Positions 15,507 to 23,297 of a DNA stretch of 40,881 nucleotides are shown here, piece by piece; within the stretch, counting starts at the first letter, position 1, and the number at the start of each line of letters is the position of its first letter. The notes under the pieces were generated by a model. It did no database searches. It had not been told where the DNA came from and worked only from the letters and a program-made list of their open reading frames with translations. The stretch is from an uncultured Lachnospiraceae bacterium (GTDB taxonomy: Bacteria > Bacillota > Clostridia > Lachnospirales > Lachnospiraceae), in contig CAKRYY010000027.1 of assembly GCA_934432885.1 (NCBI GenBank), positions 1 to 40,881 of the forward strand. The letters run 5' to 3'. Made by a program: the position numbers and the translations under genes.

Positions 15507-17901
15507 TAAGCCGTCCTTCAAAAAGTCCCGGCGGCGTATAGGAAAATTCTACCGTATGCTCTCCCGCAGACAGCGGCACGGAAACCATTGCCCCGCTAAA
15601 GGGCTTTATCTCACACGCCCTGCCATCTACGAGAACGCTCCAGCCGTCCTCATTTGGAATGGAGGTGGCAAGCACGCCGTCCTCCCTTGCCAGAATCTTT
15701 CCTCTGACATAAGTGTCAGAAAAATCCTCTATTGTCATCGGCTGTGACGCGAGCCTTTGAACGACCCGCCGCAGAACAGCCAGATCAATCCTGTATGCGC
15801 AAGTCTTAAGACTATTTTCCTCATCCCGCTTATCCCCGCTCTGGGAAAGGATGACCTCGCTTCCTGCATCGCACCAGCCAATATCCAGAATATGCGGATA
15901 ATATACCTTTTCGTATGTCTTTTCATATCCGGCAATATCTGCCTTCATATCCTTCGTGCTGCATTTTTCAGGGTACACATACACATAGCCGTTTTCTGCA
16001 ATCGGAATCGTAACGCTGCCTTCCTGCTCTTTGACCTCTATCCGGGTAAACAGCGGCTTCTTCATACCGACCGCCCATGCAAGCGAATTCTGCACGTCAA
16101 TAGGATTTCCAATCTCAAGCTCCCAGTTTTCCTCTAAATCCGCCGGCACCATATAGCCGAGGGGCAGCGTATATTTATTCCGGTAAAGGTACTCTCCCTG
16201 TTTTTTCTCCAAAAGCTCATGAAACCGGTCTGTAATTTCAAGGCTGTCCGAAAACATATAATTCACCGAAAGGAGCGCCGAGCTTAGCGGCGTTGCACCC
16301 TCATAGCTGTAAAATACCTTGCTGGAGCTCATGCCAAGCCTTTTGTAAAGGTGCGTCATGGATTCGCTGACTGTCGAGGAAAAGAGCGTCGCCGTCGGAA
16401 AATCCGCCAGCATCCCGTCATTTTTCGTCATCCGGTCAAATTCCTCAATCCGGTAAAAGCCATTTCCCATCCCGCCCAGGGAGGCAAGCAGCGCCGCATT
16501 GGTCTGACAGTCCTTCCGGTACTGGGAACGGCTTGTCGTGGATACGCTCGTCTGCGCTGTATTTAATGCGCTCTCCATCATTACCATACATGCCAGCAGC
16601 ACAAACGCCATGCCGCTTCGCAGCTTTTCCCTGCTGTACCAGTACAAAAGCAGCGCATAAAGCATCAGATAAAAGCCCGTCAGCAAAAAGCTCTCCATCG
16701 TAAAAGCATCGTCCTTTTGAAAACGCATACATAAGAGCAGGAAAAGCACGCCACCGCCCGTTACTGCCAAAATCCATCTGCCGGAAATCGTGCGCAGCTG
16801 CAAAAAGGCTTCAAAGCACATCGTCAGCACCAGAAAAATATACAAAAATGACTGTCTAGCCGGAAGGCTGTCCGGAAAATTCAGTCCATGCCAGAGAAAC
16901 TCCAGAATATTGACAGAAAAGCTCAAATAAAAGAACAGCAGCAAAAAGAGCTTTGGCAGCTTTTCCTGCCAGCGTATCCTCCGGCAGATAAAATATAAGG
17001 GCAGCAGCAGAAAAACAGCTACGCCGCAGTAGATGTTCGGCCAGTGGTCATTACGAATCTCTGTCGCCACATTGATGCAGTGTCTCGCTATAACCGAAAA
17101 CAGGTTAAAATAAATCTTCACCTTAGAAGGGAAATCCGCCTGGTCAAAGCGTGTTGCACGCAGTGCAAGCGCCGCCGGCAGCAATACAATCGACGCCATT
17201 CCTCCTGAAAGCAGGGAGTATACCGTAAAATCAAAAAGGCTTCTTCCCTTTTCCCGCAGCGAAAGCGGCAGCATCAGCATTGCCGCATACAGTACCAGAA
17301 AAATACAGATAAAAATAGAAATATAGTAATTGGTCAGAATCGAAAGTCCAAGCGAAAGGCAGTACAAAAGCGGCTTTCTTTGCTGCACAAGCTCCTCAAG
17401 CCCAAGTATAATAACCGGCGTCAGCACAATGCAGTCTAACCACATAATGTTCCAGTTGTAGGCGGAAAGATAACCTGAAAGCGCATAAAAGACCGCAAAC
17501 AGGGTTATCGCATAATCATCTGTTCCGAAATGCTTTTTCAGATACCATGCAAAGGTAAGCCCGCACAGCCCAATCTTTATGACAATCAACAGGGTCATAA
17601 ATTCAATAATCAGCTCCGACGGACAAAGCACCAGAAGCCAGTTGACGGGACTTGCCAGATAGTAGGCATACAGCGCCGTAAAATTAGCGCCGAGTCCTGC
17701 ATTCCACGAGAACGTAAGGCTTCCGCCCTCACGCAGCTTACGGTGGAATTCTGTAAAAAACGGCATGTACTGGTTGTACATATCCACACGCAGAAAACAT
17801 CTGTCCCCAAACGGATAAATCTGTTTATACACAATTACCGCCAGCATAATTGCCGTCGGAATACAGAAGGCTGCAAGAAGGGGCCTCCTTTTTCTTTCCA
17901 T
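15433..17901 (-). CDS. YfhO family membrane protein, probable GT-C glycosyltransferase
   Basis: 822 residues, normal for the family. There are about 12-14 membrane segments followed by a large extracellular domain and one C-terminal TM helix (LISLASLFLFALLAAG) with a basic tail. The first outer loop has FLRVDMYNQYMPFFTEF and LTFSWNAGLGANFTALYAYY, the YfhO signature with its conserved acidic residue. In Bacillus and Listeria, YfhO/GtlB-type proteins transfer sugars from undecaprenyl phosphate onto lipoteichoic acid outside the cell. GAGGAG lies eight bases before the start, inside the end of the upstream LTA-synthase-like gene (5 nt gap), so the two form an operon. Its last 74 nt overlap the convergent DUF6020-like gene. 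Confidence 0.85.
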   Translation of the reverse strand: MERKRRPLLAAFCIPTAIMLAVIVYKQIYPFGDRCFLRVDMYNQYMPFFTEFHRKLREGGSLTFSWNAGLGANFTALYAYYLASPVNWLLVLCPSELIIEFMTLLIVIKIGLCGLTFAWYLKKHFGTDDYAITLFAVFYALSGYLSAYNWNIMWLDCIVLTPVIILGLEELVQQRKPLLYCLSLGLSILTNYYISIFICIFLVLYAAMLMLPLSLREKGRSLFDFTVYSLLSGGMASIVLLPAALALRATRFDQADFPSKVKIYFNLFSVIARHCINVATEIRNDHWPNIYCGVAVFLLLPLYFICRRIRWQEKLPKLFLLLFFYLSFSVNILEFLWHGLNFPDSLPARQSFLYIFLVLTMCFEAFLQLRTISGRWILAVTGGGVLFLLLCMRFQKDDAFTMESFLLTGFYLMLYALLLYWYSREKLRSGMAFVLLACMVMMESALNTAQTSVSTTSRSQYRKDCQTNAALLASLGGMGNGFYRIEEFDRMTKNDGMLADFPTATLFSSTVSESMTHLYKRLGMSSSKVFYSYEGATPLSSALLSVNYMFSDSLEITDRFHELLEKKQGEYLYRNKYTLPLGYMVPADLEENWELEIGNPIDVQNSLAWAVGMKKPLFTRIEVKEQEGSVTIPIAENGYVYVYPEKCSTKDMKADIAGYEKTYEKVYYPHILDIGWCDAGSEVILSQSGDKRDEENSLKTCAYRIDLAVLRRVVQRLASQPMTIEDFSDTYVRGKILAREDGVLATSIPNEDGWSVLVDGRACEIKPFSGAMVSVPLSAGEHTVEFSYTPPGLFEGRLISLASLFLFALLAAGRRRARAKAR

Positions 17902-17906
17902 ATTTC

Positions 17907-19694
17907 TTACTCCTCATTTACAGCCGCAGATACCTGCGGTGCATCAAACATCTGATAATACTGAAATCTCTGATACTCCATAAGCGCTTCCGTATCCTTT
18001 TCCAATCCGCGAAGCTCCTCTCCGCCAGCAGAAGTAATCTGCTTTGCAGTGATAATCGGGAATTCCTTTTGAAGCTCCTCCAGATAAGCATAGTAGCCAC
18101 CTACCGACAGCCCTGCCTGCTTAAGCACCTGCACCGCCAGATAATTTGCACTCGTCTGTACGCCGTGCGCTGCATCGATTTCAAAATTTGCCCAAATCAG
18201 AAACGGCACCTGATACCGCGCCTGCTCCTGCTTTTCTGAAAATGCACTCTTTTGCAGTCCATCTGCCTGCCAGATAGGCGCCGGTACGGTATCGTTTGGC
18301 TGATGGTCACCAAAAAAGACGATCATGGTATCCTCTTCTTCCTTTGAGAAATAGGAAACCAGCTCCGAAAGCGCATCATCCGTCAGCCGAATCAGGGAAA
18401 GGTAAGCAGAAAGCGGCTGTGATGAGATTCCCTCGGCAAAAAGCGGCTGCTCAAAATTATCATAGGTCTGGTCGTAGCCTCCATGATTCTGCATCGTTAC
18501 ATTAAAAATAAACAGCGGTCTGCTCTGGTCGCGGGTTTCATACGCCTGTATAATCCGCTCAAAATCAGAGGCATCGCTTACATATTTCCGCACATAAACG
18601 GCGTTCTGATAATCGTCATCCAGAAAGCAGGTATCCTCAAAGCCCATAAAGGGATATACGCTGCTCCGGTTCCAGCCCTTTGCATAGTAAGGGTGCATTG
18701 CCAAAGACGCATACCCAGCTTCTCCAAGATAGGAAGCAAGCGAGGGAAGCTCTCCCCTGACATACTGCTGATAGGGAACGCTTCCATGCGGCAGAAACGC
18801 CATCGTATTTCCCGTCAGAAATTCAAATTCTGTATTGGCGGTATTACCGCCCAGCACCGAAACATGGAGCCTGCCGGTAATCGTATTTTCATCCTGCTCC
18901 ATTCTATGATAAAAGGGCAGGTAATCTTCATTGCTGGTAAAATCGCCCACATCAGCAATATCAGAAAACGCCTCATCCATAATGACGATAATATTCGGCG
19001 GCTTTTTCCCCTCCTGCACCTCTGTGAAGTCAGCCTCTCCATAGTCTGCAAGCAGCTCGCCGCACTCCTTTGCCTGATACCCCTCCGGCTTTTGAATCAG
19101 GAGATAACGCAGCTCCATCAAAAAGGCTACTGCTGTTCCATTTCTTTTCTGTACCACATCCGGCGTAAACATCTTATCATAGAGCCGCAGTTTTGCTATC
19201 GTAGCATCCTGATGCAGAAATACCGTCATTGCCGCCAGAAGCCCAAAGGAAGCGACGCTTCCTAAAAGGCGGATACTCCACCTTTGTATCCGCATATCGC
19301 AAAAATGCTGGACTGCAAGCAACAGCAAAAAGCAAAGCAGAAGCATCATACATCTTGGCGGAAGCGCATAGCTGAAATTATCAGCGACCTCTGCCGCTGT
19401 TCCAATCGAAAAAATATCCCAGGGCAGAATCGGGGAAGAACGAAATGCCACTACATAATAATTTGCCAGTCCAACCAGCATGAAAAAGACCGTCTGTATC
19501 CGCAGCGCCAGCCGCAGTCTGCCGGTCAGCAGCCACAAAAGCGCCGCGAGCAGCCAATAAAAGCCTATATTGAGCAGCCAGGGATTTAAGGACATATCCG
19601 TAAACGGATGATACAGATAGCTTTCTGTCAGAATCAGGGTCAATACAGGACTAAGCAGAAAGCCCAGATATGCCCTTAGGTTTTTTTTCATCAT
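17907..19694 (-). CDS. LTA synthase family sulfatase-fold protein
   Basis: About 595 residues: four or five N-terminal membrane segments (to about 160) and an extracellular alkaline-phosphatase/sulfatase-type domain. Active-site parts are all visible: Glu241 in NIIVIMDEAFSDI, the nucleophile Thr285 in LGGNTANTEFEF, the Trp/Arg pair in YYAKGWNRSSVYPF, His in TMQNHGGYD, and the metal-binding FFGDHQPND. LtaS-type enzymes polymerise glycerol phosphate from phosphatidylglycerol; members in Clostridia may instead transfer such groups to other surface glycans. GAGGAG stands three bases before an ATG at 19694 and six before one at 19691; either may be used. It forms an operon with the yfhO-like gene, which suggests making and glycosylating an anionic surface polymer. 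Confidence 0.87.
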   Translation of the reverse strand: MMKKNLRAYLGFLLSPVLTLILTESYLYHPFTDMSLNPWLLNIGFYWLLAALLWLLTGRLRLALRIQTVFFMLVGLANYYVVAFRSSPILPWDIFSIGTAAEVADNFSYALPPRCMMLLLCFLLLLAVQHFCDMRIQRWSIRLLGSVASFGLLAAMTVFLHQDATIAKLRLYDKMFTPDVVQKRNGTAVAFLMELRYLLIQKPEGYQAKECGELLADYGEADFTEVQEGKKPPNIIVIMDEAFSDIADVGDFTSNEDYLPFYHRMEQDENTITGRLHVSVLGGNTANTEFEFLTGNTMAFLPHGSVPYQQYVRGELPSLASYLGEAGYASLAMHPYYAKGWNRSSVYPFMGFEDTCFLDDDYQNAVYVRKYVSDASDFERIIQAYETRDQSRPLFIFNVTMQNHGGYDQTYDNFEQPLFAEGISSQPLSAYLSLIRLTDDALSELVSYFSKEEEDTMIVFFGDHQPNDTVPAPIWQADGLQKSAFSEKQEQARYQVPFLIWANFEIDAAHGVQTSANYLAVQVLKQAGLSVGGYYAYLEELQKEFPIITAKQITSAGGEELRGLEKDTEALMEYQRFQYYQMFDAPQVSAAVNEE

Positions 19695-19760
19695 AATCTC
19701 CTCATTACACATACAATTTCACACACAATTTTTCCTATGCGCTATTATAGCATCTTTTTT

Positions 19761-19789
19761 TTGAAAGAAAAGAGGAAATGAGATATAAT
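19761..19789 (+). promoter_or_regulatory. Promoter of the propeller-like protein gene
   Basis: TTGAAA (19761-19766), 17-bp spacer, TATAAT (19784-19789); start of transcription expected near 19796. A minus-strand TATAAT (19749-19744) stands close by, probably the -10 box of the divergent LTA-synthase-like operon, though its -35 region is poor. Confidence 0.7.
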
Positions 19790-19823
19790 TATTTACAGAA
19801 AAATGTTACCAAAGGAGGCCGCG

Positions 19824-20918
19824 ATGAAGCAATCGCACAACTTATCCCTGCATACGAAAAGAGAACATTCCCCTAGGCTCCTGCGCATCTTTTTCCTCCT
19901 TGCCGCCATAGCGCTCGGCTTTCTTCTTTATCATAGAGCATCCCAGAGTGTAATCTGTCTTTCGGAAACGGAGCCTTCTTTCTATCTGGCGGAGGATGCC
20001 CCCGCTTTCTTAGAAAAGGCTGCATCAAATCCCTTCCCCTCCTTAAGCGTCCCCACGCAGCTTACCAAAATCTCAGATACCTATTTTATCGTAGACTGCT
20101 ACCATGACCAGATTGTTTACTCCGATTCTCTGGAAAAGCCGCTTGATGAATGGCTGGTTCTGACAGATGAAATCGATAAGGGGCATACCATTGCCGGAGA
20201 CGGCAGCGTTTATCTTGCAGATGATACGGAAAACAACCGTATCCTGATTTTTGAAAAAAAGAAGGAGCGTTTTGTCCATACGCAGACCTTCTCCGATATT
20301 GGCATCCGTCCACATTATGTTATTTACAATGAAAGTGATAAGACCTTTTACGCATGGAGCTCCATGACCGGAGAAATGTATCTTTTTAAACGCGAAAAAG
20401 ACTCCAGCCGGGTTTTTCTACATAAAATTCTACAGCTTCCGGCTTTGGACGGCTATTATGTCCGTTCCTTTACGATTATGGGAAATGATATTTATTTTGT
20501 TTCGGGAAACAGTTCGATTATCCGGGCAGACCTGCATTCCTTCCGGATTTTGGAAGAATATCCTGTACCGGATGCCATTGCCGGCATGGTACAGCTTACC
20601 TTGATTGACGGCTATTATTATATTACCGTCTCGACGGACAAAGCGGGCAGTCAGGACGCTGCCACCATTATCCGTACCAGAGATTTAAAAGACCTTGCCT
20701 CCTCTGCTTATGAGGATGTCTATGCCGCCTTTGCAGATGACGGCACCCAGAGTATCCTGCCGTCCGCAGACGGCTCCTTTGCCGGCATGGGCACGCCCTA
20801 CTACATCACGCAGTTTGAAGGACATTACTACCTGACAGAGCACCGCCTGCCGGGTCACTCCATCTGGAGCTTTGACAGTGAAAACGGCGTCCTTAAGAAC
20901 GTCCGCGCACTGTATTAA
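19824..20918 (+). CDS. Membrane-anchored extracellular protein, beta-propeller-like, unknown function
   Basis: 364 residues. A basic N-terminus is followed by one membrane anchor (about 22-42, LLRIFFLLAAIALGFLLYH) and an outside domain. The domain repeats a pattern of a Tyr-rich strand, a turn and an Asp/Asn (YFIVDCYHDQIVYSD, SVYLADDTENNRILIFEKK, YYITVSTDKAG), like the blades of NHL or other beta-propellers. No catalytic motif is visible. AAAGGAGG lies five bases before the ATG at 19824, so the earlier ATG at 19803 is not used. It is divergent from the LTA-synthase-like/yfhO pair and ends 8 nt from the convergent Rrf2 gene, with a small hairpin (20915-20930) spanning both stop codons. A role in sensing or assembling a surface polymer is a guess from context. 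Confidence 0.75.
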   Translation: MKQSHNLSLHTKREHSPRLLRIFFLLAAIALGFLLYHRASQSVICLSETEPSFYLAEDAPAFLEKAASNPFPSLSVPTQLTKISDTYFIVDCYHDQIVYSDSLEKPLDEWLVLTDEIDKGHTIAGDGSVYLADDTENNRILIFEKKKERFVHTQTFSDIGIRPHYVIYNESDKTFYAWSSMTGEMYLFKREKDSSRVFLHKILQLPALDGYYVRSFTIMGNDIYFVSGNSSIIRADLHSFRILEEYPVPDAIAGMVQLTLIDGYYYITVSTDKAGSQDAATIIRTRDLKDLASSAYEDVYAAFADDGTQSILPSADGSFAGMGTPYYITQFEGHYYLTEHRLPGHSIWSFDSENGVLKNVRALY

Positions 20919-20926
20919 GCAGACGC

Positions 20927-21364
20927 TTAAATACTGTAGGAGCCTGCAATCCTCTCCTGCTGCCGTTCCACAAGGTCAGCAATTGTAACATTATCTACTA
21001 CGTTATTGATTGCCTTCGCCAGTTCCTTCCAGACGCCAAGCGTCTCGCAGGTATCACAGCGTTCACATTCATTGACCTCGTCATCCAGGCAGGCTACCGG
21101 ATTTAAGCTTCCTTCGGTCAGCCGCAGAATCATTCCTACTGTATAACTGGAAGGGTCCTTCGCAATCTTGTAGCCCCCCTGCGCGCCGCGCACACTCTTG
21201 ACATACCCTGCTTTATTGAGTATGGAAATAATCTGTTCCAGATATTTTTCAGAAATCTCCTGCCTTGCGGCAATATCCTTTACCTTAATGTATTCTCCTG
21301 TATTATTCAGTGCAAGGTCCAGCATTACCCGCACTGCATATCTGCCTTTTGTTGAAATCTTCAT
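20927..21364 (-). CDS. Rrf2 family regulator with four-cysteine cluster motif, IscR-like
   Basis: 145 residues, normal for the family. The winged-helix domain (MKISTKGRYAVRVMLDLALN; YLEQIISILNKAGYVKSVRG; QGGYKIAKDP) is followed by Cys92, Cys100, Cys103 and Cys106, spaced C-x7-C-x2-C-x2-C. Three cysteines in this region bind an Fe-S cluster in IscR, while the sulfur regulator CymR has none, so an Fe-S or redox-sensing regulator is the best reading. GGCGGGG lies about 7 nt before the ATG, and a TTGCTA-N17-TATGAT promoter stands upstream. The gene follows the metNIQ operon and a repeat element but has its own promoter. No isc or suf genes are adjacent, so its targets are not evident. Confidence 0.88.
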   Translation of the reverse strand: MKISTKGRYAVRVMLDLALNNTGEYIKVKDIAARQEISEKYLEQIISILNKAGYVKSVRGAQGGYKIAKDPSSYTVGMILRLTEGSLNPVACLDDEVNECERCDTCETLGVWKELAKAINNVVDNVTIADLVERQQERIAGSYSI

Positions 21365-21410
21365 TTACACCCCGCCTTTCTCCGGTGTCCTCCGGCTTCT
21401 TTTCTCCCTA

Positions 21411-21439
21411 ATCATACTATATTACTATGAATATAGCAA
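21411..21439 (-). promoter_or_regulatory. Promoter of the Rrf2 regulator gene
   Basis: TTGCTA (21439-21434), 17-bp spacer, TATGAT (21416-21411) on the minus strand, about 45 nt before the start codon. Confidence 0.55.
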
Positions 21440-21461
21440 GACCAAAAGAATTTCCTATTAC

Positions 21462-21536
21462 AAAGAGTTTGCCTGCAAACTCTCTGCGCGCGAGCGGTGC
21501 CTGCAAGGCAAACTTCATCTCCGCGAGCTGCGCATC
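21462..21536 (+). repeat. Interspersed 75-nt structured repeat, copy 1
   Basis: The 75 bases match the copy at 37296-37370 with 6 differences and no gaps (92%). The unit holds GAGTTTG/CAAACTC with a 4-nt loop, a GC-rich stretch (CTGCGCGCGAGCGG), and TGCC/GGCA with a 5-nt loop. Differences in the stems keep pairing through a T-G wobble, or fall in loops. It lies between the end of metQ and the start of the Rrf2 gene. Confidence 0.85.
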
Positions 21537-21580
21537 CGTTTTAACTTATGGAAACAAAGTTTCCTATAAGTTAAAAACGG
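21536..21580. other. Long near-perfect hairpin next to repeat copy 1
   Basis: A 20-nt arm (21536-21555) pairs with a 22-nt arm (21559-21580) across the loop AAA, with two single-base bulges. It begins at the last base of the repeat and its right arm shares ACGG with the metQ terminator. The copy at 37.3 kb lacks this hairpin, so it is a separate palindrome. Confidence 0.7.
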
Positions 21581-21600
21581 AGTCCCATGCAGGACCCCGT
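21573..21600 (-). terminator. Terminator of the metNIQ operon
   Basis: On the minus strand ACGGGGTCC (21600-21592) pairs with GGACTCCGT (21585-21577), one mismatch, with the 6-nt loop TGCATG, and is followed by a T-run (21577-21573). It lies 27 nt after the metQ stop. Confidence 0.8.
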
Positions 21601-21627
21601 CTCTTGCTTTTTTATCTGCTTTTCCGC

Positions 21628-22545
21628 TTACTCTTCAAACGGAACAACGCTTCCCTGATAGGTATCGTTGATAAATTTCTTGATGTCATCAGATTTCAGA
21701 ACATCAACCAGTGCCTTTACACCTTCGTTGTTCTCATTTCCTTCTTTTACAACAACTACGTTAACATAAGTCTTTGCTGCTTCGGAATCAGAGGTTTCGA
21801 TTGCGATTGCATCTGCCTGTGCATTCAGTCCTGCTTCCAGTGCATAGTTGCCGTTCAGTACAACGAAATCAACCTCAGGAAGCACTCTGGACACCTGTGC
21901 AGCCTCCAGCTCGTTGAACTTGATATTGTGAGGATTCTCAGCAATGTCATTGACAGTTGCTTCAATACCTACGCCATCCTTTAAGGTAATCAGACCGTTG
22001 TCCTGTAATAAGAGCAGCGCTCTTGCCTCGTTTGTGGTATCATTCGGGATTGCAATTTCTGCACCGTCTGCGATGTTCTTCAGGTCAGAAGATTTTCCGC
22101 CGTAAATACCAAGCGGCTCATAATGAATCTTGCCTACGCTGACAAGGTGGGTACCTTTTTCTTCATTGAAGCTGTCCAGATACGGTACATGCTGGAAATA
22201 GTTTGCATCAAAGTCGCCTGCTTCCACTACCTCATTCGGCTGTACATAGTCCTGAAACTCTGTTACCTCCAAGTCCCAGCCCTGCTCTGCAAGAATCGGC
22301 TTTGCTGCTGCAAGAATCTCTGCATGCGGCACGCTTGTTGCTGCAACCTTGATGGTACCTTTTGCTTCTGCGCTCTCTGTCTGTGCTCCTGCGCTTTCTG
22401 TTTCAGCCGCAGGCGCTGCACTCTCTTCGCTCTGTGCTGCCTCAGTCGCTGCCTGTGTGCTCTCCTGTGTGCTGCCGCCGCAGGCTGTCAACAGGCCTGC
22501 TGCAAGCACTGCTGTTAAAATAACAGATACTGCCTTCTTTTTCAT
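21628..22545 (-). CDS. metQ: Methionine ABC transporter substrate-binding lipoprotein
   Basis: 305 residues. A lipoprotein signal peptide ends in LLTACGGS, with Cys22 to be lipidated. A Ser/Glu/Ala-rich linker (about 24-62) leads into an NlpA/MetQ domain: IKVAATSVPHAEIL, GDFDANYFQHVPYLD and ALLLLQDNGLITLK are typical. The protein binds D- or L-methionine outside the membrane and delivers it to MetI/MetN. The start has GAGGAG eight bases upstream. It is the last gene of metN-metI-metQ, 89 nt after metI, and is followed by a strong terminator. MetQ homologs can bind other small amino acids, so exact specificity is inferred. Confidence 0.93.
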   Translation of the reverse strand: MKKKAVSVILTAVLAAGLLTACGGSTQESTQAATEAAQSEESAAPAAETESAGAQTESAEAKGTIKVAATSVPHAEILAAAKPILAEQGWDLEVTEFQDYVQPNEVVEAGDFDANYFQHVPYLDSFNEEKGTHLVSVGKIHYEPLGIYGGKSSDLKNIADGAEIAIPNDTTNEARALLLLQDNGLITLKDGVGIEATVNDIAENPHNIKFNELEAAQVSRVLPEVDFVVLNGNYALEAGLNAQADAIAIETSDSEAAKTYVNVVVVKEGNENNEGVKALVDVLKSDDIKKFINDTYQGSVVPFEE

Positions 22546-22634
22546 AATACATTCTCCTCTTTTTTCATCATTTATTTATCTGAATTCCCGATGGGAATAC
22601 AAACCATATTTTTGTCCGCTTCCTTTATCAGCTA

Positions 22635-23297
22635 TCAGCGGCTGCGCTTATCCATACGCTTCGACATCCTCGTACCGATAATCTGCAAAATCTGTACCAG
22701 CAAAACCAGAAGGACTACGGTTATCCACATGATGTCTGATTCATAGCGGTAATATCCATACCGGATTGCAATATCGCCAAGTCCGCCGCCGCCTACAACA
22801 CCTGCCATCGCAGAATAGCCAAGAATCGTTCCCAGTGCAATCGTAACGCCCACAATCAGGGAGGTACGTGCCTCCGTCAGAAGCACCTTACAGATAATCG
22901 TCCAGGTATTTGCACCCATGCTCTGTGCCGCTTCTATGACACCCTTATCCACCTCAAGCAGTGAGGATTCCACAAGCCTTGCTATAAAGGGCGCCGCCGC
23001 AATCGTAAGCGGAACTATCGTCGCTGTCGGACCGTAGCTCTTACCTGCAATCAGCCTTGTCAGCGGAATAACCAGAATCAATAAAATCAAAAACGGAACA
23101 CTTCTTAATATATTGACGACCACATCCAGAATCTTATAAACAAAAGCATTGGGACGAAGTCCATCCTTTGCCGTTACCACAAGGGCGATTCCAAGCGGAA
23201 GTCCAAGCACATAAGCCATCAAGGTCGAAGTCAGTGTCATATACAGGGTAATTCCCGTATTCTCCACCAGCATCATCAGGGTTTCATTACTCCACAT
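22635..23297 (-). CDS. metI: Methionine ABC transporter permease
   Basis: 220 residues with five or six membrane segments, the normal size for MetI. The coupling-helix motif facing the ATPase is visible as VIEAAQSMGANTWTIICKVL, close to the EAA consensus. The N-terminus NTGITLYMTLTSTLMAYVLG is also typical. It overlaps the end of metN by 11 nt, with its GAGGAG ribosome binding site inside metN, so translation is coupled. It forms the channel of the MetNIQ importer in the cytoplasmic membrane. Confidence 0.93.
   Translation of the reverse strand: MWSNETLMMLVENTGITLYMTLTSTLMAYVLGLPLGIALVVTAKDGLRPNAFVYKILDVVVNILRSVPFLILLILVIPLTRLIAGKSYGPTATIVPLTIAAAPFIARLVESSLLEVDKGVIEAAQSMGANTWTIICKVLLTEARTSLIVGVTIALGTILGYSAMAGVVGGGGLGDIAIRYGYYRYESDIMWITVVLLVLLVQILQIIGTRMSKRMDKRSR

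Noticed and set aside
18483..19265. 260-residue plus-strand reading frame inside the LTA-synthase-like gene
   Set aside because: Antisense shadow of a gene with complete active-site motifs.
20915..20930. TTAAGC/GCTTAA hairpin over both stop codons of the convergent pair
   Set aside because: Short stem and no T-run in either direction, so not listed as a terminator.
21427..21984. 185-residue plus-strand reading frame after the Rrf2 gene
   Set aside because: It runs through the repeat, hairpin and terminator and then antisense to metQ; its start has no ribosome binding site.
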